Origin: Impatiens glandulifera
Taxonomy: Eukaryota > Streptophyta > Magnoliopsida > Ericales > Balsaminaceae
Direction of reading: 5' to 3'
Length of the DNA stretch: 64,000 bases
Assembly (NCBI RefSeq): GCF_907164915.1
Contig: NC_061865.1
Span: forward strand, 51,294,587-51,358,586
This document shows positions 48,812 through 58,593 of the stretch, piece by piece. Below the pieces are notes generated by a model. That model did no database searches. It saw only the letters and a list, made by a program, of their open reading frames with translations, and was not told the DNA's origin. A program made the position numbers and the translations under genes. Numbering within the stretch: the stretch's first letter is position 1; the number at the start of each line of letters is the position of its first letter.

Positions 48812-50789
48812 ATGTGGGTACCAAATAGTTGTAAATATGTACATTTTGCAGGACCCAAAGAAGCGGCTAGGAAACTCCGAATGGTTCTTGGACAGCGGTT
48901 GCTCCAGACACATGACCGGAAATAGCAATCTGCTAACCGACATTAGATCAGCAACCAGTGCTCTAATCACCTTCGGTGACAACTCTAAAGTGAAGATGAG
49001 ACTCCGGGCTTCAGGCGATTTGTCCATGACCAAATGGGTAATATTGAAACCCAGCCGGATCAAGCTGTTCCACAACAGGAAGCTGACACTTCGGTCCAAT
49101 CCGAGGAAGCCGGTCGGTCTGACAATATTGCTCAGCCTACCGACACGTCTAGCCTTGATCAAATAAATGGTAATTTGGCAGACATCCCTGAGCTGAATCT
49201 CAGAAGAAACAGTAAACATCCTCCTGAGCAAATTATAGATTGAACCGAAAAGAATAGATGAAGCATTGTCAGATCCGGATTGGATCTTGGGAATGCAAGA
49301 AGAACTAAACCAGTTCGAGAGTAGTAAGGTCTGGTACCTAGTTCCTAGACCGAAGGATCAGTCGGTCATAGGAACAAGATGGGTATTCAGAAACAAACTA
49401 AATGAGGACGGTTTGGTCACGAGGAACAAAGCCAGATTAGTGGCTCAAGGTTACAAACAGGAAGAAGGCATTAACTTTGAAGAGTCATTTGCCCCTGTAG
49501 CCAGGATTGAAGCCATTAGGATTTTTCTTGCTTTTGCTGCTTTCAAAAACTTCAAAGTTTTTAAAATGGATGTTAAGAGTGCATTCTTGAACGGTGACCT
49601 ACGTGAGGAAGTGTACGTTGAACAACCACCCGGTTTTAAGAACGCTGCACTTCCAAACCATGTATACCGGCTGAACAAAGCTTTATACGGTCTAAAGCAA
49701 GCACCTAGAGCCTGGTATGATACACTGACCGCATTTCTATTAGAACATGATTTCACCATCGGTTCAGTGGATAAGACATTGTTCAAATTTGAAAAGAAGG
49801 AACATATCCTACTTGTTCAAATTTATGTAGATGACATCATTTTTGGCTCAACCGATCCTAAATTATGTGATAAGTTTTCAAAAATGATGACTGACAAGTT
49901 TGAAATGAGTATGATGGGAGAATTAAGTTTCTTCCTAGGTCTTCAGGTTAAACAACTCACAGAAGGGACATTCATCAGTCAACCTAAGTACACCAAGGAG
50001 CTACTAAAGAAGTTCGGAATGGACACTTGCTCCTCGGCGGCTACTCCAATGAGCTCATCAATCAAACTGGACAGAGATGATGAGGGACAATCGGTAGACC
50101 AGATTGCATACCGGGGCATGATCGGTTCCCTACTATACCTGACAGCGAGTAGACCGGACATCCTGTTTGCAGTTGGTGTGTGTGGGAGATTTCAAGCAAA
50201 TCCCAAACAATCCCACTACACAGCCGCAAAGAGGATACTGAAGTATCTAAAGGGCACACCTGATGTCGGTCTGTGGTACCCAAAGGACTCATCATTCAAT
50301 CTAACAAGTTACTCAGACGCAGACTATGCAGGTTGTAAAATTGACAGAAAGAGCACCAGCGGAACATGTCAGTTCCTAGGTGACCGGCTTGTGTCATGGC
50401 ATAGTAAGAAACAGACATCGGTGGCTACATCAACCGCAGAAGCTGAATACTTGGCGGCCGGAAGTTACTATTCTCAACTCCTCTAGATTCAACAGTAGCT
50501 GAAGGACTTCGGTATCATAGCCGAAGAATCCCCGATTTTTTGCGACAACACAAGTGCCATTGCGATTACCTACAACCCGGTTCTTCACTCCAGAACCAAG
50601 CACATCGACATAAGGCATCATTTCATTCGAGAGCATGTCACGCTGAAGCATATCCGGCTGGAATACGTACCGACCGATCAACAAGTAGCCGATATCTTCA
50701 CGAAGCCTCTACAGGAAGCTAAATTCTCTCAATTCAGACTTACTCTCGGTTTAACCGACATTAGTCAGATCCTTCCTAAGGATGCCTAA
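48798..50789 (+). pseudogene. pol: Pol of the young element: protease start plus RT/RNase H, integrase missing
   Basis: The pol frame starts at 48798, shifted +1 from gag. The protease start is present (WFLDSGCSRHMTGN, about 48880). After roughly 49000 the sequence passes straight into the linker normally found between integrase and RT, and no integrase zinc finger or D,D,E core is found. RT runs from about 49240: [35 protein letters not shown], and the catalytic [10 protein letters not shown] at about 49823. RNase H continues to 50789 ([27 protein letters not shown]). Defects: frame changes near 49000 and 49240, and TAG stops at 50484 and 50496. Mobility would need proteins from another copy. 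Confidence 0.9.
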
Positions 50790-51307
50790 AAGGAAAACCG
50801 GCTTCGGCAGATAAAACAGGTAGTTCATCCTAAGCTGTTGATGTTTGAATTCTCAAGATGCCTATGGAAGAACCGCCCAGCCCATCAGATAGAGTAAACC
50901 GACCGGCTACTTGGTGGAAACGCCAACTAACCGCATCGGGATGAACAACTGATGACTGACCGGTTCGGAAGCAGGTCATCCTAGATTATTTGAATTTCAC
51001 AGATGTGGAACAACTACCAATGCTTGTAGATATATGTTCTGAAATGTTGCCTTTTCAAAGAAAACTGGTCGCGCCTAAAAAGACGTGAAGATCTTCTGAT
51101 ATCTTTCACGGTTCAGGCCTATGACCGACACCTAGACTGCAAACATACCTATTTTCATGCAAAATCTTTTATCCTGCAGTTAATACATGTCATTCCATTT
51201 AATGCCTGGACAATAGGTTAGCCCCTAAACTAGTATTTAAGAGAGGTTAACACTCACCACAAAACTCACAAGTCACAAGAACACCCTCTCACTAAGGCAA
51301 CCTAACC
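50790..51307. other. Spacer after pol, with a promoter-like end
   Basis: About 500 bp without a long frame. It ends with a TATA-like TATTTAAG at 51234, 74 bp before the ATG of the first extra frame, followed by a CA-rich leader (CACTCACCACAAAACTCAC). Confidence 0.5.
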
Positions 51308-52063
51308 ATGTCTCAATTCCCAAACATCCTCCAAGTCGATTTTGAATCTTGTACTGGCACCGAACACTATGAAGTGTATCTGATGATCAAGAAACTGGAA
51401 GATACTGGCCTTTAGTACTTTCTGGATGACAAGCAAAATATTTACCCTGAATCCGTCATGGAATTCTACTACAATGCCAGGGTATTCCGGGGGACACCCC
51501 ATTTTGAGACCCACATCCAATCAAAGGTTGGGGGTATAATTTTCGATTTCACCGAGCAGGACTTTGCTCGGTGCTTCAGTCTGCCTAAACAAGGGATCAC
51601 AAACCTCAACCCTCCTGCAGACATTAAGGCTGAGGTCTCCCTCTCCTTTGCCTGGTCAGATGAGCCTGTTAATGATCATGGCTCCAAGTCTCTCTTGAGG
51701 GCTAAGTATCAGCTCCTCAATGATGTAATAGGAAGGGGCATCTTTGGAAGAGATGTCACCAACACCTATTGCGTGGCGAGTTTCAACATGATGGCGGCCA
51801 TCATTACCGGCACGCCGGTAAATTGGTCCCGGGTGCTGTTCGACACCTTAGTTTGGATGATTAACATCCAGTCTGTCGGTCTTATTCCCCAAATGAGCAC
51901 CCTTATGGTGGAACTTGGTGTTCCAACTTGTCCTGGCGAGGGTTTGAACCAGGCCCAGGTGTTAACCAGAGAGATGACCGATTCTTTCTATAGTCGGTTT
52001 GAAAGAGAATGGAGGAGGAGAAACTTCAACCCTCCTCGTGATGTTAACTCAGGCGGTCGCTAA
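51308..52063 (+). pseudogene. Extra frame 1 of the Sirevirus (plant transposon protein-like), one amber stop
   Basis: 252 codons from MSQFPNILQVDFES to DVNSGGR, with a single in-frame TAG at 51413-51415 (codon 36). The rest is open. It shares an architecture with the two following frames: VDFES near the start, a TGL.YFLDD segment, EFYYNARVF, a DFTEQDFARCFSLPKQGI block, KYQLLNDVIGRGIFGRDVTN, a TPVNWSRVLFDTLVWM block and a GVPTCPGEGL end. This matches a domain I recall from plant retroelement proteins annotated as putative plant transposon protein; its function is unknown. It stands in the position of the Sirevirus env-like frame. Confidence 0.7.
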
Positions 52064-52575
52064 GTCACCTCTTCCTGCATCCGGTCGTTTTGCAGCATGT
52101 ACCGGATGAAGACCTAGCCACCTCAAGTTTGACCATATCGGCTTCATCCATGTCTACTTAAGTTCTATTTATGTCTCTCTTGATTTCATCGTTCACATAT
52201 GTCATTTTCGGCATTGTCTCCACCATCTTCGGCCTCTATCTAATCAATATCAATTACGTATTAAAATGCATTTAATGAGATAATCCCAATTAATGCAATT
52301 AATGAGATAACTCCCAACCACCCGCATATTTAATTTCCAATAATCTGGTTACTTTCCAACAAACAATTACCTCGGGCTTTGCAAACCGCCGCTTCCCCAT
52401 GAGCTTTGAAAAGAGAAAGATTCTCTTCATTAATAAAAACAAAACTAACCATCAATGCTCAGATTTTCCCTCCAAAACCGATCCTATATAAGAAGCCATC
52501 CTCTCCTCATTTCATCACATCCAAAATCACTTACTTGTACTTTTCCTGAATCTCTCTCTCTCTCTATCCATAATC
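52064..52575. promoter_or_regulatory. Intergenic segment with TATA box before extra frame 2
   Basis: About 510 bp without a frame. TATATAAG lies at 52495-52502, 74 bp before the ATG at 52576, and a CT-rich leader (TCTCTCTCTCTCT) precedes the start. This looks like a complete small plant promoter and 5' leader inside a retrotransposon. Confidence 0.5.
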
Positions 52576-53283
52576 ATGCCGAGCCGAACATTGGGAAACT
52601 TTCTAAGTGTTGATTTCGGTTCATGTATGGCCGAATGGGATTATGACCATCCAAAGAAACACATGTTTGAAAGCCTAATAGTTACCGGTCTCCAATCTTT
52701 CCTTGACGAATCCGGTCCTATATTGACTGAGGATGTCAAGGAATTCTTCAGAAATGCGGTCAACTGGGGAGATCGCATTGTCACCACTATAAGGAACCAT
52801 ACCTTCCGGCTTGATGAAGCCGAATTTGCCACCCTCTTCAATCTGCCCAAAGAAGGGTTCTCTGATTTTCCGGCCATGGAGGGAACCGATGAATACTACT
52901 ATGGGTTCCGGTGCTCTGGAACCTTTGATCCGGCGGAACCCCATGGGTTAAAAACCCGCCTCGGTCGTAGCACTCAGCTACTTCTTGAGATTGTCACTCG
53001 GTCCATCCTGTGCCAATCTCCGAGTCAGCGTTATTCAAAGAATACCTACAATATCATGACCCACATCTACAACCACACGCCCATCAATTGGGCAGCGGTC
53101 CTCTTTCAAACCTTGAGGAAAATGGTGCGGACCAAGAAAGGACTCGGCTTTGCACCTCACATCAGCAAGCTGATCCTCAAGTACCGGCCAGACTTTGGAC
53201 CGGGCACACCGGCATCGGCCTCTAACATTCTTGATAAAGATGCGGTGGTGGACAAGTATTCCAGAATGGTGCTTACTGCTTAA
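52576..53283 (+). CDS. Extra frame 2 of the Sirevirus (plant transposon protein-like)
   Basis: 235 codons, intact, starting MPSRTLGNFLSVDFGSC. The same block order as frames 1 and 3: VTGLQSFLDESGPILTED, VKEFFRNAVNWGDRIVTT, EAEFATLFNLPKEGFSD, a Leu-rich helix (TQLLLEIVTRSILCQ), NTYNIMTHIYNHTPINWAAV and LFQTLRKMVRT...GFAPHI, ending GPGTPAS...VVDKYSRM. No catalytic motif, signal peptide or membrane segment was seen, so it is not an envelope glycoprotein by appearance. Its own TATA box and leader lie upstream, and a T/A-rich stretch (53290-53340) with AATAAAA could act as a poly(A) signal. Function unknown. Confidence 0.75.
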   Translation: MPSRTLGNFLSVDFGSCMAEWDYDHPKKHMFESLIVTGLQSFLDESGPILTEDVKEFFRNAVNWGDRIVTTIRNHTFRLDEAEFATLFNLPKEGFSDFPAMEGTDEYYYGFRCSGTFDPAEPHGLKTRLGRSTQLLLEIVTRSILCQSPSQRYSKNTYNIMTHIYNHTPINWAAVLFQTLRKMVRTKKGLGFAPHISKLILKYRPDFGPGTPASASNILDKDAVVDKYSRMVLTA

Positions 53284-53780
53284 ATGTCTATCTTTTGTAT
53301 CATTCTATCGGTTTCTTTATTATAATAAAATATCATTTCAGTTTCAATGACCGTCTCTCTTTATTCCTTGCAAATCCATCTAAATAACCGGCTTAACTTC
53401 GTTCTTATCCGGTATCATAAAATCTGATTAAAAATCGTTAACACACCGATCAATCAAAATGTCTGAATAGAAATAGAAACCGATAAACCATTCGGCCACA
53501 TAGAAAAGAATGTGTCATCCATGACATAGACAAAATTTTGGAGGGAAATCTCCCGCCCAAAATGACCACCCACCGTTTCGTACGTAACCGCCTAGTTTGG
53601 CGTCTTTTCGTCTTGGAGGGAAAATTCCCGCCCATTCATGATGGGACGGTTGGGTTTCCAAACCGTTCCTATAAAAGGGGGCCTTCGGTCATATTTTTCA
53701 TTCTCACGCAAATTCACTTTCTCTCTCTAAACTTCTAAACTCTCTGAAGCCGATTTCTCTCATTTTTCAAACTCTTCATC
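53284..53780. promoter_or_regulatory. Intergenic segment with TATA box before extra frame 3
   Basis: Contains two copies of a GGAGGGAAA..TCCCGCCC motif (about 53540 and 53616), then TATAAAAG at 53670-53677 and a C/T-rich leader to the ATG at 53781. The paired GC-rich motif followed by a TATA box reads like a core promoter. Confidence 0.5.
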
Positions 53781-56564
53781 ATGGGTCGTGATTCGGCGTT
53801 GTTCAAACTCTACTCTCAAGTGGACTTCGAGGAGATTCGGCAGAATGGAACGACCGAGGCAAAGGAAGTCATTGACCGGCTGATTAAAACCGGTCTGGGA
53901 TATTTTCTAGACGGTCCTCACGTAATCTACAGAGGAGCGGTCGAAGAGTTCTTCAACCCCGCAATCATCTCCTACGACAGAATCATCGCAACGGTTTGCG
54001 GTTCCCAAATCGAGATCACCGAAGCAGTGGTGGCCGAGAGTTTGCGTCTCCCAACTACCGGCGAGGACGCAATGGCAGAGATGGACGATGATACTTTTAA
54101 GACGGCTTGCCGCCTCTTATCGGCAACCAATAAGCCGATCACAACATCCGGAAAGAAACAGATGCTGAAACCGGAGTATATCCCGGCGTGTGACGTTTTT
54201 GCTAGGGCGATACTGGCAAGGGGAGGAAATTTCAGCAACCTCACCAGAGACAAAATCAAAATGATATTCGGTCTGATGGAAGGAAAAGAGGTCAACTGGG
54301 CAAGATCAGTATTCAGCAACCTCATGGACATGGTAAGACCGGATTCAGCCAGGTCGTGGGGGTATGCCGTGCAACTCGGTAAGATCTTCTTACACTTGAA
54401 AGTCAACGTCGGTCCCGGTGTTGGGCTAATACAACGTTGCATCATTCGATCGAGGCAATTCCTTCCAAGAACGCAATCGGCTTCCAGTTCCACAGATGGC
54501 CGAAAGCAGAAAGCCGCAAAGAAAGATGCCCCGACAAAAGCAAAGACCGGAGGAAAGAGGAAAGAAAAGATAACCTTTGAAGACCCACCGCAACAAGCGG
54601 AAGATGAGGAGTGGGTTCCTGAGGAAACCGACATAGAATGGACCGAAGATAGAACGGTCCATGAAGACGATCATTCGGCTCGAAGTCCGAACGATGCCGA
54701 ACAAAACGCCAACCCTGAGACCACCGAAGGTGAAGAAGGGGTTGATATAGGAGCCAATGATGAAGGCTACAACAGGGAGGAAGCCGATGAGGCCGAGGCC
54801 GAAAGATTGGCCCAGAATATCTTTCGGGGCATTCACAACCGAAACGAGGATGTTATAGACTTGTACTTGGAGTGGCATGAGCACCGATTCAGTACAAAAT
54901 ACAAGGATATCCTACCGCACCTCCAGCAACAGACGTGCTTAGAGAGATTGGAGGAAGTGGAAGACATGATCCTACGTCTCACAAAATCCAATACAATTGA
55001 GGAGGTACAATGCCGAACTTGTCTCCTGATACCGAGAAGCCATCTTCGGAAACTAAGAAGGCGCATCCGAAAAATTACAGAGGAGTATACCGAAGGAGGA
55101 TCGGTGTCTACCGTAGCGCCGCGAGTTTTAGCGAAGCTCGAAAAAGGCAAACTGGAAATACGTCAAGAGATAGAGCGGCTAGAAGCAATATGCAATCAGA
55201 AACAAGTTCCGGTATATACCGCTCCGGTCATCGAAGAATTTCCAATTGACTGGGCAACACCTTCAAGAGAGGATGCTGAGACACCGAGGGATATTGAGGC
55301 ACCGATGCCAGAAGGGGCTGAGGTACCGACTTCAAACACTGTTGAGGTACAAACTTTAGAAGTTGTCGAGGTACCAATCCTGGAAACTGCGGTAACGAAC
55401 TTGGAGGATGCGGCCACATTAGAACCTCCTAATGAGAATGCTGCACTGATGGACTCCGGTGAGAGAGCCGATCCTGATCCGACCGAGCAACCAACTCTAC
55501 CACCGGAAGCCACCGCTTCGGTCCCTCCTACAGAACAGATTGATGACCGGCTCCAAATGTTTGAAGCATCGGTTTCGGGGAGGATTGATGACAAACTTAA
55601 GGAGTTTGAAATGTCCATCTCAGGGCAGATTGAAGACCGGCTTCAGAAATTTAAGGCATCGGTATCGGAGCAGATTGATGACCGCATAACTGAACACGAC
55701 GTGTCTAAGCTTCAACCGTTCAAGGATAGTTGCGATAAAATATTTGATTCAGCCCTACAGTTCGCCGATGTGACAAAACAGCTTGTGGATCAACATCAAG
55801 CGCGCCTAGCAGAACTCAGCACCGGACTGTGGGAAGAGGCCGGTGAGCGAGAAAATTGTGCTCAAAGAACCGCAGCCCTAGAAGGTATGACCTCGGAGCT
55901 AAAGAAGGATTTCGACCGGATCGACACGACAATCGACCGGGTCCAAGCGCTGGAAAAGACGAATGAGAATCTCGTGGCCGAGGTAAAGGCACTCACTGAA
56001 CAGATGGCCGAAATTCTAAAGGCGAAGGAAAATGCGGACGCCGCGGCTATAGAGGCTGATGCTCTGGTTGCTAAGAGGGTCCAGGAAAGGCTGGACGCCG
56101 AAGCCAGCAAAGATAAAGGGGCGCCGCGATCGTCTCAGCTGACCGAAGCAGAATTAGAGGCCGAAAGAATACGAAGGGCCGAGATCCTATATCCGGGGTA
56201 TGCTGCGAAAGTGGCCAGTCAAGCTGCAGAGGATGCCGCACGATTGGAAGGGCAAAAACAGAAGCTGGCCGAATTCGCAAAGGAACACGAGAAGAAGAAG
56301 AAGGCGGCCGCCTCCACTTCAACACCGACGAAGAGAAAGAGGCCGGCTCCTAAGAAAGTTCGGATTGTGGAGACGTTCAATGAAATCTCTGAACCGGTCA
56401 CCACGGGTACTTCGCAGCAAGCCGACCTAGTCGAGAACGAAGTCGAAGAACAGCTGCGGTCCCGATCTAAAAGACCACGATCCTCCCAGCAGACAAGGCA
56501 ACCGCAACCGCCACCGCAACCGAAGAAAAAGAAGAGTGCCTATGAATTCACGGACTCGGAATAG
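53781..56564 (+). CDS. Extra frame 3 of the Sirevirus: transposon-protein domain plus long coiled-coil tail
   Basis: 927 codons, intact, with strong codon structure. Residues 1-230 repeat the domain of frames 1 and 2 (TGLGYFLDGPHVIYRGAVEE, FFNPAIISYDRI, ESLRLPTTGEDAM, KEVNWARSVFSNLMDMVRP, NVGPGVGLI). An acidic segment follows (about 273-350), then a segment with LERLEEVEDMILRL, a Pro/Glu/Val-rich repeat region (about 500-570), and four tandem 15-residue repeats of the form QIDDRLQMFEASVSG (about 586-645). A long Ala/Glu/Lys coiled coil comes next, then basic clusters near 849 (KRKRPAPKK) and at the C-terminus (PKKKK), likely nuclear signals. No membrane segment. Function unknown; a structural or nucleic-acid-associated role is only inference. 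Confidence 0.8.
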   Translation: MGRDSALFKLYSQVDFEEIRQNGTTEAKEVIDRLIKTGLGYFLDGPHVIYRGAVEEFFNPAIISYDRIIATVCGSQIEITEAVVAESLRLPTTGEDAMAEMDDDTFKTACRLLSATNKPITTSGKKQMLKPEYIPACDVFARAILARGGNFSNLTRDKIKMIFGLMEGKEVNWARSVFSNLMDMVRPDSARSWGYAVQLGKIFLHLKVNVGPGVGLIQRCIIRSRQFLPRTQSASSSTDGRKQKAAKKDAPTKAKTGGKRKEKITFEDPPQQAEDEEWVPEETDIEWTEDRTVHEDDHSARSPNDAEQNANPETTEGEEGVDIGANDEGYNREEADEAEAERLAQNIFRGIHNRNEDVIDLYLEWHEHRFSTKYKDILPHLQQQTCLERLEEVEDMILRLTKSNTIEEVQCRTCLLIPRSHLRKLRRRIRKITEEYTEGGSVSTVAPRVLAKLEKGKLEIRQEIERLEAICNQKQVPVYTAPVIEEFPIDWATPSREDAETPRDIEAPMPEGAEVPTSNTVEVQTLEVVEVPILETAVTNLEDAATLEPPNENAALMDSGERADPDPTEQPTLPPEATASVPPTEQIDDRLQMFEASVSGRIDDKLKEFEMSISGQIEDRLQKFKASVSEQIDDRITEHDVSKLQPFKDSCDKIFDSALQFADVTKQLVDQHQARLAELSTGLWEEAGERENCAQRTAALEGMTSELKKDFDRIDTTIDRVQALEKTNENLVAEVKALTEQMAEILKAKENADAAAIEADALVAKRVQERLDAEASKDKGAPRSSQLTEAELEAERIRRAEILYPGYAAKVASQAAEDAARLEGQKQKLAEFAKEHEKKKKAAASTSTPTKRKRPAPKKVRIVETFNEISEPVTTGTSQQADLVENEVEEQLRSRSKRPRSSQQTRQPQPPPQPKKKKSAYEFTDSE

Positions 56565-56688
56565 GGACTATCTCTCCTTTTTCTTATTTGTCTTAGTATT
56601 TATGCTTTGTCTTTTCCGGTTATCTATAAATATATATATATAAAGTTATTTTTGAATACCGGCCTTATTTTGCATTTCTACTTGGTTT

Positions 56689-56866
56689 TGATAATTTTAA
56701 ATAAAATAATCAAAAAGGGAGAAATTGTTAGATAAAAGATATAGATTCTCCCAAAACTCCTCCCTCAAAATTTTTTCAAAAACCGGCCAAACAAAACAAC
56801 CGGCCTACGGTTGCAAAACTACTTGGTTTTGATAATTTTAAATAAAATAATCAAAAAGGGAGAAAT
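56689..56866 (+). other. Duplicated polypurine tract before the 3' LTR
   Basis: The stretch CTTGGTTTTGATAATTTTAA...AAAAAGGGAGAAATTGTTAG occurs at 56689-56738 and again at 56826-56875. Both contain the polypurine tract AAAAAGGGAGAAA, and the first is followed by a false LTR start (TGTTAGATAAA) that then diverges. Multiple polypurine tracts are a described Sirevirus signature. Confidence 0.85.
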
Positions 56867-58364
56867 TGTTAGATAAATTCATACCGGTTCAAATAAACCT
56901 AACTTAAACAAATTTCCCATGCAGAAACAAGGAACCGGACCGGATGAACAAAAGAAAACCAACTGAAGAAACCGAACCGGTCAAAACATCATACCGATCA
57001 AGTGTATTCGGAACCTGACCGCACAAAGGAAGGATCGGCCAAAGCCCAAAACCGGAACCATCAAACAGCTGATCATCCACAAGACAAGAACAACCGGAAG
57101 AAGTTCGGTTACTTTACTATCAAAAGACGTTCGGCCAAGTCAAGTGGCCGGCCTGTACAAGAAGACACTTTGGGTATCTGTTGAGAATGATACCAAAGGA
57201 ACAGACTGAATACTTCCATATCCATGCAAGTCTGAGGAAAGACTGTAGGATGCAGAAAACAGTACTACCGGATCCTTCTACTTCGGGATAAGCCAGAAAG
57301 GAAATCTTCAAAGTACAGACAACTGTCCAAACAGACAGTGCCTACATTGAGTAAAAGACAAACCCGGCAGGTTTGCTTTACAGACCGGCAGGTCTGAAAC
57401 AGGACGCCAGGTCTGAGATTGACCGTCAGGTCTGAGGAGACGACCGCAAGTCTGAGACACTGAATCACTGCACCTCTGATCAGCCAATCAGATTCAAGGC
57501 AGTGAAATATGACCGTTGGCATATTTCACCTATAAAAGGAGGCAGTTGAAGAAGAGTAAATGTGGGATACACGACTGTGGGATACACGACTGTGGGATAC
57601 ACGACTGTGGGATACACGACTGTGGGATACACGACTGTGGGATACACGACTGTGGGATACACAACTGGGATACATTGTGGGACAAACAGAGCGAAAAACA
57701 GGGACACATTGGGAAATAGCAAATTACAAGTGAGATACAGAGTTACAATAGTGGAACACAAGGACATCTAGAGACATATATTGAGATACCGAAGGCTAAG
57801 AGCATTTACTACAAGTGATAACAGTGTGCTATTCTAGAAAGCCTAAGTGTTGAGAGCTTAAGTGTGATTACAATTTCGGTGTAAATTGTACGAGTGTTAT
57901 CGAGCAGGAAATAAGTCTCGATCGGATTGTATTTGTATTCCTTAGTGAATATCCTGCTCGCGGTTTCAAGAGGAAGGGGTGACGTAGGAGTTTTATCTCC
58001 GAACATCCATAAAATCTGTTGTGTTATTTACCTTCTGCAGGCTCTGTTACATAACCGACTAATCTAACAATACCGCTCCAAACCGAATCTACATTAACCA
58101 TACCGAGTATCCAGATTGCCGAAACCGACCCACCATTCTTCAAATCCCCATCATCCGAAACCGATTCCGCCTATCATACAAGCATACCGCTTCAACCTGA
58201 AAGCAAACCTCTTCCGCGCTTGAACCTAGTTCAAGGGTTTGTGACAGGTTGTGTAGTATTGAAACCCCGGTGTTAATCTCTAACAGGATTAACCACCACC
58301 CTACGAGTGTGAACCGCTAACCGGTCCAACCCCCGGTCCACCAGCGGCGACCTAGATCCTAACA
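56867..58364 (+). repeat. 3' LTR of the young Sirevirus-like element
   Basis: 1498 bp, same length as the 5' LTR, with about nine substitutions. It ends CCTAACA at 58364, followed by the target duplication ATATC (58365-58369). The 15-bp minisatellite is at 57561-57669 and the TATA box at about 57531. CACTA subterminal sequence resumes immediately after the duplication. Confidence 0.96.
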
Positions 58365-58593
58365 ATATCTTTAACTACGGTTCTTAAAACCGCAGTTAGA
58401 AGCTATTAACTGCGGTTTATTAAACCGCCGTTGTAGATTATTAACTGCAGTATTTTTCTCGCCCTTATTGAATGTTATTTTTTTAACGGCTGTTGACTAC
58501 GGTATTTAAACTACAATTAATAGGCTTTAACTACGGGAAATTATCTTTTAACGGCGGTTAAAACCGCCTTTAAATATTACTTTTTTATTATTG

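Larger units (their letters stand above)
40637..58593. mobile_element. CACTA-like DNA transposon, non-autonomous, carrying a nested Sirevirus
   Basis: The left end CACTAGTAAAAAATG (40637) and right end ...CTTTTTTATTATTG (58593; inverse CAATAATAAAAAAG) form degenerate CACTA-type termini. Flanks TAC (40634-40636) and TAT (58594-58596) fit the 3-bp duplication with one change. Both ends are rich in AACTGCGGT...ACCGCAGTT subterminal repeats (40660-41150, 45170-45375, 58370-58570). Without the nested retroelement it is about 5 kb, mostly A+T-rich filler, with no transposase recognised. It interrupts LTR B. Confidence 0.75.

Noticed and set aside
48807..48851. A 44-bp intron that would join gag and pol
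   Set aside because: It is shorter than functional plant introns, and the joined frame meets a stop at once. The conserved acceptor-like site, if used, would need a donor further upstream.
51308..56564. Envelope glycoprotein genes
   Set aside because: The position fits the Sirevirus env-like frame, but I see no signal peptide or membrane-spanning segment, and the proteins are hydrophilic with basic tails.
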